From contig JAACJP010000041.1 in NCBI GenBank assembly GCA_013368375.1, positions 310,001 to 374,000 on the forward strand: a stretch of DNA of 64,000 nucleotides, given 5' to 3'. This stretch comes from Tricholomella constricta (Eukaryota; Basidiomycota; Agaricomycetes; Agaricales; Lyophyllaceae). A program made the position numbers and the translations under genes. This document shows, one piece after another, positions 24,245 to 34,206 of the stretch; the first letter of the stretch is position 1, and each line of letters opens with the position of its first letter. The notes below the pieces were generated by a model. That model had not been told where the DNA came from. It did no database searches and was given only the letters and a program-made list of their open reading frames with translations.

Positions 24245-26533
24245 ATGGAGCGCGGACCACCAGATGACACGCCGGACAAGCCGGACCACCCAATGGGTGG
24301 TGCTGACGACATTAACAGCGCGCGGGGTGGAAGGGAGTTCCGCCCCAGAGAGAGTAGGCGAATGGGGGAGCGCGACCGAAATCGGTCGCGGTCCCAGATG
24401 AGGGGACGAGAACGGTCCCGAGAGAGGAGCAGCGGTGGCAGATATCTGTCGCCGCAACGTGAAGGAGGAGGCGGCCGTGCACGAGAACGTTCATGGTCTG
24501 CGGAACAGGCAGCAAGCACAAGCGAGCTGCGGTGGACCTATAATGAGCAGGTCAACCTGATCAGCCACCCGAGGGGGTGTGCGACGTGTACAGGGTACGC
24601 GGCGCATATGCTGATGGACTCGATTACCGAGGCGGAGGGTCTGCATAAGGCCCACCGCAAACAGAAGGAATATCTTAAGAGCGCTGATCTAGCGGCTCTT
24701 AAGCTTGAGAGAGACGACCTGCGGAAAAGGTTGCAGTCCCTCGACATCGATTATCGGCGCTTGTGCGGCAACTACGATGAGCTCCGCGAGCAGTTCTATG
24801 CTCGCGAGAACGAGTGCAAGGAGTTGCACAAGCAGTTGGAGGCTCGCGACAAGGTAAAGGAGGGCTGGAAGCGAAAACGCTCCTGCAACGACGACAGTGG
24901 AACCACCGTGTCGTATGGGGCAGGGCCGACATCGTCAAGACTGTCCCCAGCGAGTCAGCTGCCAGCAAGGATGCCGGCAGAGGAAGGCGATACAGACGCC
25001 AGTCAAGGCGACTATATGGACCTGGACGTGGGGACGTACCCGACCCCCGTTGAGGCGTACAGAGTGTCAGTGCCCGTCGGGGCGCAGACTACGATGCCGG
25101 CCATTCGCAGGCCGGCGCCGTTGGGGTCTACGGACCACATCAGGCTACCCGGCGGGGCTCATCTGAGCGCCGTCGATCACACGCTCTGATTCGGGAAGCG
25201 GGCGCAACGCGCTGCCGAGAACGAGCGAATGGGATTGCCTCCCCCGAGGATGGGGATGCCCGCAGGTGGCACGGGGATGCCCGCGTCATCGGGAGAGCTG
25301 GAGGCTTGGATAGCCACAGCCAATATCCCAGGCAACGAGTTTGCATTGCAGCGAATGAAAGCATTCGTTGCAGTCTGCCAGCAGATTGCAGACGCCAACC
25401 GCACGGAGGTGATGCGGTCGGCAATGACACAATGGCAACTCCCTACATGGGCGAAGGCAAAGCAGGCTGCCGTGACGGCGAAGTACGCCGTGGGCAAGGG
25501 GCAAAAACCTGTGAAGGTTCCGAACCCGAACTATAGTGACCCAGCCGAGACCTGGGCAGCTTGGTTGTACCGGAATCGGGCAACCATTATCAACAATGGC
25601 CGACCCCAGTATCCGGGGACGGTAGTAGGACAGGGGGGAGTGTCCTTGACACATATTCGCGGCATGAATATAATCATGCCACGCGCGCCGAGGCGTGTCG
25701 CAGATCTTGCGGCGATGAGGAATCGAACTTGATTCCTCCAGATGGCCTGCGAGTTGATGGGTACAGTTAATCTGTACCGCAACACACTGCAATTGCTCGG
25801 AATGAGCGTTGCAGAAGTCGAAACAGTCGAGAGGTTTGCACAACCGCTCGACAATGTGACGATGGAAGACATCGCCGCATTTTTTGCGCAACAAGGAGTG
25901 AGCGTCGAACGCTTCGTCGACGCTCAGCCGTTCAGGATGGAGTGGCTCCGGGACTACCAGGGCGGCCACACCGAGGACCCCGAGGCCAGTGCCATGTTTT
26001 CACGGATGGCCAACTACGCCTTGACCCAGCATGACTGGACTCAAGAAACTTTGCCGGGGGAAGCGATGTGGTGGTATCCACCATCACGATGAACTAATGT
26101 GCCAGTAGCTGGCGTGAGTAGAGTATCGACGATGTCGATGTCCAGTATAGCAGGGTCGTCAGCCAGTGGGTCGGTGACCGCGTCAAGAACACCGTTGACG
26201 GTGGCACACCAGTTGACGGCAGGAGTCCGGGCGGCCCTGAACTATGGGTCGTCCGAGGCCGGACCCTCGGGGTCAAGCACGGGGCTGTCGGGAAATGCGA
26301 CGACCTCAGGGGCAGCAACAGCGGCGGTATCGGCGCCCACACCAGGCTTCGAGGCTGGGGTGGGCAGCACAAGTGGAGGGTCCCCCGCAAGCGCGGGGGG
26401 GCTCGGTGACCAGACGCAGGGGGCTGGCGAAGAGGCGCCAGACGACCCGAGGATGGCGAGGTGGAGGGCGCGGCGTGAGGGGCGGGACAACAGTACCGCC
26501 CATGAAAAAAAAAAAAAAAGCTTAGACATATAA
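24245..26533 (+). pseudogene. ORF3 of element 1: extra gene between pol and 3' LTR
   Basis: A single frame of about 762 codons begins at ATG 24245 and is interrupted only by three TGA codons (25187-25189, 25730-25732, 26090-26092), each explainable as CGA-to-TGA. The N-terminus is Arg/Ser-rich. Next come a CATC motif, a coiled coil (about residues 145-205) and a basic WKRKRS patch. The C-terminal half lacks a known domain but shares spaced residues with element 2 ORF3: W...GRP...G.V, PRAPRRVADL and NVTMEDIAAFFAQQGVSV. A Ser/Gly/Ala-rich tail follows. The upstream tract TTTTTCTTTTCTCTTCAG looks like a 3' splice site 18 bases before the ATG. Function unknown. Confidence 0.78.
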
Positions 26534-26630
26534 AATTATGTGTCTATAACCATCGAAAACACGATGGTGGACTTACACAAGTCTACTATCCAAACAACGG
26601 AATTGGGAATAGATCGAGCCCCCGGCTCGA

Positions 26631-26645
26631 TCTAGAGGGGGAGAG
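26631..26645 (+). promoter_or_regulatory. Polypurine tract of element 1
   Basis: AGAGGGGGAGAG directly precedes the 3' LTR and would prime plus-strand DNA synthesis. Confidence 0.75.
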
Positions 26646-26837
26646 TGTAACGGGAGTTACCAAATATGGTAGCGATCATTGTTTGTCTTTATTTATTTCT
26701 AAAGGTGCTGGCCATATATAGCCAGCACCTCTGTATTATATAATTCTTAGACTTATTTACACTACCACTACACACAATCCAAGACGCGGTCGTGTTTAGC
26801 TCAGTGTGAATCACTAAGTCTACAACCCAACCTTACA
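26646..26837 (+). repeat. 3' LTR of element 1
   Basis: 192 bp, matching 9220-9411 apart from three G-to-A or C-to-T differences. It is followed by the GGAGC target duplication. Confidence 0.95.
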
Positions 26838-26995
26838 GGAGCGGGACTGAATGGAAATGGGGGTTCGAACTCAGCGCGCGTGATCCAAGTGATCCGCCCT
26901 GAGGACGAGACACTGAGACACGTGGGAGGGGTCTGGAAGCGGGCGCAGAGGCCTGCGAAATTACTCCTTACCCCTGGAACCCGTAGTTACAACGA

Positions 26996-27730
26996 TCCCA
27001 AAAAAAATGAAAGCAATCGAAATTTTGAAATCCGGACCCTAGATTAGGAGCATGCGCGTATATGCCGACTCGACGTTCCACAATGTTCACTGTTCTCCCC
27101 CATCTGTAATGCCATGACATACAATCATTTGGAATGTGAGTAGCTACCTGAATTTCTGAGCAAAAGATACTATCTGTAGGCAACATTCTTGACTACACAG
27201 CAACATGCAAAGTGTAGATGGTTCAGTGAATACAATCTTCACCAATAGTTTGGACTTGCGTTTGAGGGCCATTTTGAACGTGTAATGTAGTCCTTATTCA
27301 TACAGAAAGGTAATGGGTTCAGAGCAAGGTTGGAGCAAGGCATAGAATAGACTTGACATTGATGAATTATGACAGCCTCCTCCACTGGCTCCTCTTCCTC
27401 CTTCTCCTCCTCCTCTTCCTCTGCCTGATGCTGCATCATTTTCTTGTCCTTCTTATCATCTTCCTGTTCTTCCTTGTCCCCTTCTGAACCCAAAAAGAGC
27501 ATGTTGACCTTCTCAAGGTTCACGGAATTGTAGATAGACAGGACCTTACTTCCAGTCTGCAGAAATTTCACAGGTGCGATTAGGGTCGGTTGCCATTGAT
27601 TAGGACCCTTCATGGCAGTAAAATGTGGCGAGGGGAATGTGCGGGAGGGCACGAGAGTCCTCTTGGCATGTTCAAACGCTACGTTAGGGTCAGGATTTCA
27701 AAATTTTCATTGCTTTCATTTTTTTTGGGA
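26996..27730. mobile_element. DNA element with ~45-bp inverted ends
   Basis: The arms at 26996-27041 and 27686-27730 are inverted copies: TCCCAAAAAAAATGAAAGCA...GGACCCT against AGGGTCAGG...TGCTTTCATTTTTTTTGGGA. The true outer ends are unclear. The interior holds a minus-strand frame (27652-27239) that encodes a Glu/Lys-rich low-complexity stretch; it gives no sign of a transposase. Probably a non-autonomous terminal-inverted-repeat element. Confidence 0.6.
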
Positions 27731-27739
27731 AGTGCCAAC

Positions 27740-28600
27740 AATTATGCAAAGTGCTGTAATGACTGACTACGTTATAAGCAATAAAACTTAGCTATGGTGC
27801 AGTTCACCTAGCCACAGCAAAACACTCCTTGATCCGTTACCACCACCACGAGCTACTTTCCCATGCTTACTGGCTGGAGGCAGATTGTCCGCAGACATGC
27901 AGGCACTGAGCATAAATACATTCTCTTTCCACAGACCCAAAAATCCCCCATCTGCAAGCCACACTGAATGTGCATGCCAAATCCAAATCCCACAGAGAAG
28001 CATGGGCAAACACAAGGGACATGTTGCGACCACCAACCCCCACCCGCAAACTCACCCGCCCAAGGGTGTTGACCCTAGGGGCTACTCTCATCGCTTATGT
28101 TACCAATCACATGTGACTTAGCATACACTTCCCTCCGTCCTCGCGTCCTCATCCTCAGTCATCATTCTTTCTTTCCTGACTGAGGATGTAAGTGTATGCT
28201 CATTTACTTATTCCCTTTACTAAGATATGCCTCGTTCATACTCGACCATCTACGTGTGGTGTGACAGTCTGTGATGATTATCACCTGACCCATTATGTAA
28301 TCTACCTTATCGGAAATTTTGATCTCTGTAAAGACCTCTGAACATTGCTCATTTCTCAAATTTACAGTCTTTCGGATTTCTGTTTGTATTGTGATAGTCT
28401 AACATCTGCGACATTGTTTGATATCTGTGCAATCCCTGATTTTATTGCACTCCTTGAGGTATTTACATCAATGAATCAGTCTTCTTTTCCCATCAGGCCT
28501 TTTTCTCATGTCTACGACGCTCTACGCAATCTCTGCCTCATCCAACATTGCCATGATATCCTCCAGAAGCTTTCTGTGGCCTCTGTACTTCTTGCTTGCC
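27740..28600. other. Stretch without recognised gene; contains a long hairpin
   Basis: No conserved coding sequence was recognised. At 28120-28200 there is a two-part inverted repeat: AGCATACACTT (28120-28130) pairs with AAGTGTATGCT (28190-28200), and CATCCTCAGTCA (28150-28161) pairs with TGACTGAGGATG (28177-28188). A 19-base bulge lies on the left arm. It could be the remnant of a tiny inverted-repeat element. Confidence 0.45.
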
Positions 28601-28619
28601 CATGCAGCCTGTCTCCCAT

Positions 28620-29450
28620 TCAATCCCCTTCTGTATCCATCCATGAACCTCGGAAAGCATGTTGCAAATCTACGAGAAACTTTGTGAGTATTGTTAGTCT
28701 ACTGATTCTTTTTACAAGTGCTAACCTTCGCATTGCCACTAAAGGAATCGATTCCAGAGCCTCGAGCATGTTTCGCTCGAGATCTGCTTCTTTGGAAGAT
28801 GCTGAGAACATCCAGTAAGTGCGCTTTGCATATTCCCAGCACTGTTCGATAAAATTGAGTTCATGGTGAAACTTCGGGAGAAATATAACCTTGAAGCTCC
28901 GGGACTTGCAGGCAACCTCTAGCAATGAAGGAACCTCAACGAAATTGCACTGGTTGAACAGTACTCGCTGACAGCAACAGTTCTTGACTGTAGGATCACA
29001 TTTGAACTTCGGGCACTCAGCCCTCAGCCCCTTGCATCCCTGACAGTTCGTAAATGATTGCCATCTCTTTGAATAGTCCTGCATTCTCATGGCCTTCTGG
29101 GTAGTAGAAGTTCTGCAGATCACCATTTGCGAATCGACCGTAACCCATTCGAACCTGGGTTTTCACAACCTTTCCATGGTGATCGTACACTGGTTTCCCA
29201 TCGTCACCAAGTAGCGGCACATGTACGCCCCAGTTGGTGGTCCCCTTTGGCATGTGACGAGCAGACAGAGCATCATCTGCTTGTTTAAGGTGTGTTGATG
29301 CATTGTCAAAGGCGAAAACATGTTTCTCATTCCGATGTTCCTTTTCGAGAACATCCATTGCTTTAGTGGTCTGCTTGAGAATGACATTGTTGGTGAAGTA
29401 GCCCTCCTGATTTTTTCCAGCTTTGAACAGGACTCAAGCACCATTTGATA
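28620..29450 (-). pseudogene. Decayed DDE transposase (IS630/Tc1-like, basidiomycete type)
   Basis: Minus-strand fragments in successive frames match a transposase common in agaricomycete genomes. They include VFAFDNASTHLKQADDALSA with the second catalytic Asp, TNWGVHVPLLG, VRMGYGRFANGDLQNFYYPEGH, CDPTVKNCCCQRVL, and FHHELNFIEQCWEYAKR, which carries the catalytic Glu and the typical NFIEQCW motif. Frame changes occur near 29395, 29035 and 28700, and an in-frame stop lies near 29425, so it is dead. The N-terminal DNA-binding part should lie upstream (29450-30000), but I could not recognise it. The family assignment beyond DDE endonuclease is tentative. Confidence 0.8.
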
Positions 29451-30830
29451 TCACTTCATTCGGGAACACATTAGCTCTGGCGATTTCTGTATGGATTTCG
29501 ACGCAAGAAATGACTGCCAATATTATGACTAAACCTCTGGTCCTGGAGATTTTTTCTCGTCATCGGAAAAATCTTGGCCTTGTTACTATCTGATTTATTT
29601 CCTTTCTCATTCCTCTTTGTTGTCCATTTTACAGTCCTTTCGTTTCTGAAGGGGGTGTGTTGTGGACACGCGCAACCCCTGCGAAAATTGTGTGACCGAA
29701 AAAGTGGACCTTCCTGATTTGGAATTTCGTCCGGTGACGGCTTAATGTCTCTTGATCTTACATCTAAATAGCAGTCGACAGTCATTGTAGGACAGTTCTG
29801 CTGCAATTATGCATGAGAAGTACCAGGATATGTAGTGTAAGTAGTTGCCCTCTGAATAGCATTTCCCTTCTGAGCAACCGAGTGAGACTTTTGTCATGGG
29901 CATATGCAAAAGGTGTTTTCAGAGCAGTAAAGGGGGTGTTACCGCGGTGTAAGGTGCGTATTTGCTGTAGATTACCCATAGACTGTGCCCGCTGGTAGAG
30001 AGACCGTTTTCCCATAGGTATAGACCCAGAAAATAGGTTTTTCAGGGCGGTCGGCGCGTTGACGCGACTCGTTCACTCCTTCTACTTGGATTAGTCAGCG
30101 CATTGATGGTGGTTTTGGGCCTGTTCTTGCATCGTCGAGTAGTTAAGCTCGTACACACATCGGACACACATTCTGACACATGTGAGCACAAGATGTATAT
30201 ACCCTCAAAAAAATCTTCGGGACAGATTTTTGTCATAGGACTTAGATCAATTTATATGACCTCTTTTATACACAAAATATCGCACTTATTTAGATCAAGG
30301 GAGTAACAAGGAAATCGAAATTGCTATTACAATGTCACTGATGACTTTTCGCCAGCCAAACATGCTGCCAAAATGCTTGTGGAAGGCTGCAGGTTTTGGG
30401 CCGCAAATCCCTGCGTGTGTCGGAGTTTTAAAGTGGCAGGGGTTGCGTGTGTCCATGTGTTGGACATATTGTCTACTCCACGACTGTACCATGTGACTGC
30501 CACGTGACTCGTCCACTTCATCGCGTCCTCGTCCATAACAGTGTAAGCGCGCTCCGCCGCAGGGCCCACTACGAGGATGTCTTGTACCACACACGTTAGA
30601 TTATATCAAGTTCAATCACAGAAACTGCCTGTCCTGTGCGATTTTCCATCGTTGAATTCAAGAAAGATTCACGGCTACATTACAAATCGTCCATCCGGTC
30701 GTTGTCGTCTGCAGCGACATAAAATCCATTGCGACGACTGTATCGCAGCGAGGCGGTGCTGTGTACCTCGTCACGGCCAAATTCCTTCCATATGTCATTT
30801 ATACCTAGCCTCCGCCGCATTGTGTTCTTT
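29451..30830. other. Degenerate stretch, no gene recognised
   Basis: Only short frames are present. The part next to 29450 is probably the lost N-terminus of the transposase. Around 30300-30590 minus-strand frames of about 90-100 codons occur without recognisable motifs; they lie downstream of the Helitron fragment and may belong to it. Confidence 0.35.
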
Positions 30831-30839
30831 GCATCCTCC

Positions 30840-31849
30840 GTCAACCATGTGCTTTCCCCTTCCAGTAATCTTCAAGTACCCACATGGCCATCACGGCAAA
30901 ACCTGGGATTTTATTCCATACTTGTGGACCTTTTCCCAATGTCCATTCTTGAAGTGCGAATCCCATGAAATCACCTTTCCCCGCGAACGGACCGACACCA
31001 TTAGGAAATATGGTAGGGCATGCCTCTGCGAAATTCAGAGTTCCTTCGGCATTGAGTAGTGGCACAACTAGAAGAAGTTGAAAATCAGTTGGTGTCCATT
31101 TATGTTTTTATGTTTGTACCTGAACTCTGAATTCCAAGAGGAATTTCTCTTTCAACTGTCATTCATCAGTCCAAACTGGATGTATTGAATGCATTGATAA
31201 AATTACCGTTCAGATCCGTCACGTAGGATTCAAAATTGGGAAGTGGACCCCCACTGGGAAGGTTGTTCAACCTCTTCCAATTGATGGAAATGTTCTCGTA
31301 GGGTTTACTGTGTCCCATCAGCCATGCCAATGCGGCATGTAACTTGTCACGGCGAATGCATAGTTTGTCAGTCAGGATGAATCCACAGGTCATGTCAGTC
31401 AACACAGTTATGATTTGTCGAAGTTCTTCAAGTGAAAGCGGTAATTCAGTAGCTGTAAACTGCCCGTGGAACTGCAGCGGTAACAGTTGAGGTGAAATGA
31501 TGACGTCCTCTCCTTTAAGATGGATATTTAGACCGACATGGAATGTCAGTGTAATGAGAGCAATTTCGACGCAGGTCAACTCCTGCATGATGGTGGGCAT
31601 TTTGCCAACTTCGAAATCGTAATTGTGGGCGAGAATCGAGTAATCTTGTGCTCTTTCAGCGCAAGTGTAGCATATTATGCACTGTCTTCGAAGAGTGGCA
31701 TCGTAGCAGAAGAATGTTTCATTAGGTGGACCATCTTCGTACTTGTCGATGTCGTTGATGAGATACAACCGATTAACGTTGAACCATGTCGCATTTCTGA
31801 TCTTGTCAACAGGCTCTATGCAAGCAGCGCAATACGGTGTGAAGTGCAT
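30840..31849 (-). pseudogene. Helitron protein N-terminal fragment (DUF6570-like)
   Basis: The minus-strand frame 31849-31166 (227 codons) resembles the domain that precedes the Helitron helicase-like region in fungal Helitrons. It has an initial Cys-rich part (YCAACIEP, CIICYTCAERAQ), IMQELTCVEIALITLTFHV, and a later IRRDKLHAALAWLMGHSKPYE block. A second frame, 31065-30840, continues with FAEACPTIFPNGVGPFAGKG, matching the 'E.fPtLFP.G' segment at the start of the Helitron Rep region. The two parts are out of frame and the Rep catalytic motifs and helicase are absent here. Helitrons move by rolling-circle replication. Confidence is moderate because the similarity is judged by eye. Confidence 0.6.
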
Positions 31850-32296
31850 GTCGGTGATGTTCTCAGAATGCCATACATCTCTCGGTTTATATATGTCTTG
31901 ATACCCCCTAATGTGCTCTACGTTCCAGTCAAACCCCTCTTTCCCCTATTGTAACAAAGTTATTACTGCAGTACGGTCTGCTATATGCAATTTTTTACGT
32001 CGTCTTAACATGTAATATAAACATTTTCCAAATTTAAATGATACAGAATCAGTTGTTAGGAAATTGTAAGTTAACACAGAAAATAAGTATACGTGTCCGA
32101 GCACCTGGAATGAAGTGTCCAAAGAGATAAAGAAAGTTAGCTAAGACTGTCCGAAATGAAGTATCCATCAACCAAGAAACATTGATCGCTCTTAAATGAG
32201 TAGCAGAAAAAGTGTCTGTGAATTTGAAGTGAACTGTCCAGATAGAAAAGGAGATGGTGACGTTTAAAAACAGAAGTATAGGAGAAAAAGGTGTTA
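31850..32296. other. AT-rich stretch, nothing recognised
   Basis: AT-rich sequence between the Helitron fragment and the 3' end of the split gene. I see no gene, repeat or RNA that I can support. Confidence 0.35.
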
Positions 32297-32957
32297 CTAT
32301 TTTTTACTTTGGCGGGATGACTTCGCTGAACGTTGATCAACAGCTTTTGCCTTTCCTTCGCGGTTTGAAGAAGTCAGGGCATCATCGTCCATGTTTTCAT
32401 TGTTGTTGTCATAACTGTCGAGTTCGATGAAGTCATCAGATTGATTGGCGAGGGGAGCAACTTTCATGGCGCTGTCAGCGTAGGACGAATTCTCAGCGTT
32501 GGACTTCCATTTTTGAATCGGGTTGGCCTTTAGTCGTTTTGTTCCGAAGTTATCGAATGCTTTGTCGCTGGTTTTGGTCGGGGCAATTTTGACAGAGTTG
32601 ATAGGAAACTCGTTTTCATTGGCGTGATGTTCAATGGGCATAGGGCTCGTGGTGAGTGCACGCATGGTGTGGACGTTGGTCTGGTAGATCTGAAGAGGGG
32701 AGTTAGATACAATTACGTGACACATGCGATATACATACATGACGAGAGTCCCCGCGTGAATCTTGTATGACAAAACAATGAAAGGTGACTCTCATGATCA
32801 CGAGAGTTCCGGCACGGAAAACATCGCTCATGTCCCATGGTTTGACAAGCTCCCCATTAATATCCCGTACATCGAGTTGAGCAAGACGGGATCGCTCGTG
32901 TTTAAAGACGGGACCCCTGTAGTCAGGAAGACGGGAACATGGATAAGTACTGTTCAA
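32297..32957 (-). pseudogene. 3' half of an unknown multi-exon gene split by element 4
   Basis: Two or three minus-strand coding blocks. One starts after a possible acceptor at about 32920 with GPVFKHERSRLAQLD and continues to VKPWDMSDVFRAGTLVIMRVTFHCFV. After an intron near 32765-32700, a second block runs from IYQTNVHTMRALTT to a basic, Ser-rich end (SAKSSRQSKK) with a stop at 32297. The tail is Asp/Asn-rich and probably disordered. The 5' half lies at 45778-46573 on the other side of element 4, in the correct order and strand. I do not recognise the protein; similar 'RAGTLV...F.I' segments occur in repeated hypothetical proteins of agaricomycetes, so it may itself be transposon-borne. Confidence 0.5.
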
Positions 32958-33020
32958 GGTTGCTGCTAGGTGAACACATTAAGTATATCATTATACATAT
33001 TACAATTTATGACGAACCGT

Positions 33021-34066
33021 TGATGAGCACCGTCCAGCGCTGTACACTGAACCAACCCATTCTACGGATATCTACCGTTGCGCCACGACGAACACGGTCC
33101 CAAATGCGACCAAAGCGCTAAACCGACCGACTGACAATACGACCGACCGACCGACAATACGACCAAACGACCGACGCACCGACCAAGAGACAAAGTAACT
33201 TGGAACGCCAGTTCTCCTCTCTGGGCGCGCGGAGCACGGAACGCCGTATAACCTGTCAACGACCGCGCACGTTGGTATGCCAAGGTCTCAACCTGGCAAC
33301 AACCAAACCCGATTTGAAATGATCCTAGGAAACGCCGTTGCCCAGCAGTCACAGGAAGGATCCGGCCGTACCACGGAGCTCCGCACCCAAGAGCCACTAC
33401 CGATCGCAAAGCCACCACCGATCATACATCCGACCCGATGCCGCGAGCCGATCAAAAGCCCCTCTGCCGAGCCAAAGAGCGCCACACTCTCTAAAAAAAG
33501 CGTCGCGCGGTACCAAGCTTGGCGGCGCTTCTCCCAATAAACCAGTAAAACACCTGCCTCGCCGGCTCGCGCGAGGCGAGTCGGTCGTATTGTATAAAAA
33601 CATACCCATGTATTACCTACTTCCCCCAGTGAAGTACAGCCCGTATTTTCCCTCACACTCAGAGTGAATAGCTCGAAACCGTCGTCTCTGTCGTCTCTGC
33701 ACCGTCCTCATCGTATAAACCGTCGCCACTGTCGTAAATCTCGTAACTGCCGTCTCTGCCGCCTCGTACTCGTCGCCCGAACCCGTGAGTTCTCCGTATT
33801 AACCTCGTTCGTCTCGTTGTCGCACGACCGACACCTAAAGTCGCGTCGCCGACCCGTTCCACTCGGGAAACGTCGTGTTCCATCGCCCCCGTCGCGTTGT
33901 TGTCGGTTCGACTAACTACGAGTCGGATCGTCTCTTACCTTCGTCAAACAACCCTTACAAGCCCTGCACACTCGCGTGTTTGGGAACTTTTAACACTTCT
34001 CGCCCCCCATAGTTGTTAGTTGTTTTGTTGTTGTGCACAGCACCTACAGGCCTTCTAGCTCTATCA
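33021..34066 (+). repeat. 5' LTR of element 4
   Basis: 1046-bp direct repeat. It contains a short tandem repeat of CGACCGACYGACAATA units at about 33122-33172 and a TATA box at 33593-33599. The last bases, CTCTATCA, mirror the first, TGAT. Confidence 0.96.
33593..33599 (+). promoter_or_regulatory. TATA box in element 4 LTR
   Basis: TATAAAA after a GC-rich stretch, with no ATG-rich coding in the following 400 bases; the likely core promoter for genomic RNA. The same site recurs at 45304-45310 in the 3' LTR. Confidence 0.55.
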
Positions 34067-34069
34067 TTC

Positions 34070-34087
34070 TGGAGCCCACCGCGAGGG
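34070..34087 (+). promoter_or_regulatory. Primer-binding site of element 4
   Basis: TGGAGCCCACCGCGAGGG starts three bases after the 5' LTR with the diagnostic TGG (complement of the tRNA CCA end). Its complement, ending ...GTGGGCTCCA, would be the 3' end of the primer tRNA. The tRNA identity was not determined. Confidence 0.75.
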
Positions 34088-34206
34088 TTTTAAAAGCCAC
34101 CGCCGAACACGCAACCTCATTCCTCTTGTTCATAAAAACCTACGACTCGTCGACCATTCCACCCGCAACCCGACAAGAAGCTAAAACCCGAACCCTCCGT
34201 GCCGAA

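Larger units (their letters stand above)
9220..26837 (+). mobile_element. Element 1: Ty3/Gypsy chromodomain LTR retrotransposon, decayed, with nested insertions
   Basis: Two 192-bp LTRs (9220-9411 and 26646-26837) begin TGTAACGGGAG and end CCTTACA, and are flanked by the 5-bp duplication GGAGC (9215-9219 and 26838-26842). Between them, in order: gag, zinc knuckle, aspartic protease, reverse transcriptase, RNase H, integrase, chromodomain and an extra 3' gene. The LTRs differ at three positions, all transitions. The 17.6-kb span includes element 2 (12288-18907 plus ACTTG) and a solo LTR (19004-19459 plus GGAAG), so the element itself is about 10.5 kb. Many nonsense codons and at least two frameshifts mean it is not autonomous. 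Confidence 0.95.

Noticed and set aside
26864..26880. tRNA B-box-like GGTTCGAACTC
   Set aside because: The flanks cannot form a T stem or acceptor stem, and no A box lies at the right distance.
34033..34206. Gag-protease frame of element 4 extended upstream to 34033
   Set aside because: The codon at 34033 is GTG inside the LTR. The first ATG in frame is 34207, which is the reasonable eukaryotic start.
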